Origin: Nitrospinae bacterium RIFCSPLOWO2_12_FULL_45_22 | GTDB taxonomy: Bacteria; 2-12-FULL-45-22 | DNA: 7,063 nucleotides | Direction: 5' to 3' | Assembly (NCBI GenBank): GCA_001803565.1 | Contig: MHDQ01000159.1 | Span: 426-7,488 of the forward strand | Part shown: positions 5,971 to 7,063 of the stretch, in pieces | How the letters are laid out: each line of letters starts with the position of its first letter | Position numbering within the stretch: position 1 is the first letter of the stretch | Position numbers and translations under genes: made by a program | Notes under the pieces: model-generated | What the model was told of the DNA's origin: nothing | What the model saw: the letters and a program-made list of their open reading frames with translations, nothing else | Databases searched by the model: none

Positions 5971-7020
5971 TTATTGCTTTGGGGGGAAGAGTTGCTGCCA
6001 GGTCTGCCCTCCATCCCCGGTCTTGAAGATGGTGCCGCTCCCTCCTACTACCCACCCTACCTCCCGGTCCGAGGAAAAGGCTGTGCCCCGAAACCAATTT
6101 ATGGACTCAATATCTTTAATATTGTGCCAGCTATTCTCTGGATCATCAGAATATTTTAAGGCCGTGCCTACCGAACCGAAGGCAAAATCTTCTTTGCCTA
6201 AGCCAATAGAAAATAGGTTCTGAATGGTGTGAGAAGGGACTTTCCGCCAGCTCTGGCCACCATCCTCGGTATGGACAGTAGTGCCAGCCAGCCCTGCTAC
6301 CCAGCCATGGGCCAGATCCCGGAATTTAATATCATACCAATAGGTACTGGTTGGCATTTCTTCCAGGAAATTTTCCTGGGGTTGCCAGGTCAAGCCACCA
6401 TCTTCGGTATGGAGTATATGGGCAAATTCCCCTATTATCCAGCCCTGCTGGGCATCATAAAAATATACCCGGTTGAGGACCAGGTCAGGGTTCTCTTCTG
6501 GCCGCAAAAACTTATCCAGTTGCTCGACCGGCCAGGTCTTCAATGATCTATCTTGCCAGGTCTTGCCACTGTCGGGGCTATGGAGGATAGTGCCAAAGTC
6601 GCCCACGGCCCAGATATTTTGTCTATCAGCATAGGCCACTGAGATAAGATGGTGCTTTGTGCCGCTGGTAGCTTTTATCCAGGTCTTACCACCGTCGTCG
6701 GTACGCAGGATAGCCCCCTCCCGGCCGGTGATAATACCCTGCCTCTCATCAATAAACTTGACACTGTATAAAGGCTTATCCGTACCACTGGTCTGCAATT
6801 CCCAGGTCTTACCACCATTAGCCGTATGGAGTATCTTGCCCCAATAGCCTACTACCCAGGCATGCTCTCTGCCTACTGCCGCTACGCCATATAAACTATC
6901 CCGCTCGCTAATAATTGCTGTTTGCGCTCTTATTTTTGCGGGTAAAAGGAAAAGGGTTAGGGATACTCCGAGGATTGTTAGTAGATAGAGGGACCGGCGC
7001 TTGACTAGAAATATAGACAT
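5971..7020 (-). CDS. Secreted Ycf48/HCF136-like seven-bladed beta-propeller
   Basis: This is a 349-residue exported protein. Residues 1-32 are a signal peptide (VKRR, then a Leu-rich core) with a likely cut in KIRA-QT. The mature part is seven repeats of the BNR-like type ending in a Gly-x-Thr/Ser-Trp turn. Their cores lie at 58-73 (GYWGKILHTANGGKTW), 99-114, 140-155, 197-212, 243-258, 282-298 (degenerate, SDDPENSW) and 326-341 (GGSGTIFKTGDGGQTW). An insertion of about 27 residues (156-182) separates blades three and four. Ycf48/HCF136 is known as a photosystem II assembly factor, but related propellers occur widely in non-photosynthetic bacteria, and nothing here suggests photosynthesis. As the first gene of the cluster and in the same compartment as DUF1329, it may act as a scaffold or assembly factor for the transporter (inference). 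The ribosome site is AAGGGAGG at 7032-7039, eleven bases before the ATG, slightly long. Confidence 0.9.
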   Translation of the reverse strand: MSIFLVKRRSLYLLTILGVSLTLFLLPAKIRAQTAIISERDSLYGVAAVGREHAWVVGYWGKILHTANGGKTWELQTSGTDKPLYSVKFIDERQGIITGREGAILRTDDGGKTWIKATSGTKHHLISVAYADRQNIWAVGDFGTILHSPDSGKTWQDRSLKTWPVEQLDKFLRPEENPDLVLNRVYFYDAQQGWIIGEFAHILHTEDGGLTWQPQENFLEEMPTSTYWYDIKFRDLAHGWVAGLAGTTVHTEDGGQSWRKVPSHTIQNLFSIGLGKEDFAFGSVGTALKYSDDPENSWHNIKDIESINWFRGTAFSSDREVGWVVGGSGTIFKTGDGGQTWQQLFPPKQ

Positions 7021-7063
7021 GCTATCTGATTCCTCCCTTAAAAAATCGAAAGATCAGGCGGAA
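7021..7063 (-). other. Short leader upstream of the propeller gene
   Basis: Only 43 bases remain before the window ends. They contain the ribosome site (7032-7039) and a minus-strand run of six T (7040-7045 region). No promoter can be recognised in so short a stretch, so whether the propeller gene is the first of the operon is unknown. Confidence 0.4.

Noticed and set aside
7038-7063. The T-run on the minus strand upstream of the propeller gene as the terminator of a preceding gene.
   Set aside because: Only a three to four base stem is visible next to it and the sequence ends at the window edge.

Overview
The window is a stretch of four genes, all transcribed leftward (minus strand), from a Gram-negative bacterium. 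Every product is predicted for the cell envelope: three carry an N-terminal export signal, and the fourth is a large polytopic inner-membrane transporter. Base composition looks roughly balanced. Isoleucine ATA codons are frequent, and the spacers hold short AT-rich words of the TTAATTGG/GGTTACTGG type, a style common in uncultivated deltaproteobacterial-grade and related lineages. I cannot name the organism, and nothing in the window places it taxonomically.

In transcription order the layout is as follows. (1) 7020-5971: a secreted seven-bladed beta-propeller of the Ycf48/HCF136-like family. (2) A 151-bp spacer containing two overlapping 12-bp inverted repeats. (3) 5819-3282: an RND-superfamily MMPL-type transporter with two unusual extra C-terminal membrane segments. 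(4) A 101-bp AT-rich spacer. (5) 3180-1840: a periplasmic DUF1329 protein (LolA/LolB-like fold family). (6) A 306-bp spacer with no convincing gene. It starts with a perfect 11-nt Shine-Dalgarno sequence that has no usable start codon, in a 35-bp block resembling the real initiation region of the next gene. (7) 1533 to beyond the left edge: a DUF1302 outer-membrane-type protein, of which the first 511 residues are visible.

Together the four products span the envelope: an inner-membrane RND pump, a soluble LolA-like carrier, a secreted beta-propeller, and a putative outer-membrane barrel. The best working model is a trans-envelope transport or assembly system for a hydrophobic molecule (lipid, sterol or hopanoid-like compound, or hydrocarbon). 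The substrate and direction cannot be read from the sequence. No RNA gene, transposase, CRISPR array, convincing promoter or intrinsic terminator was found. The longer plus-strand open frames are shadows of the minus-strand genes.
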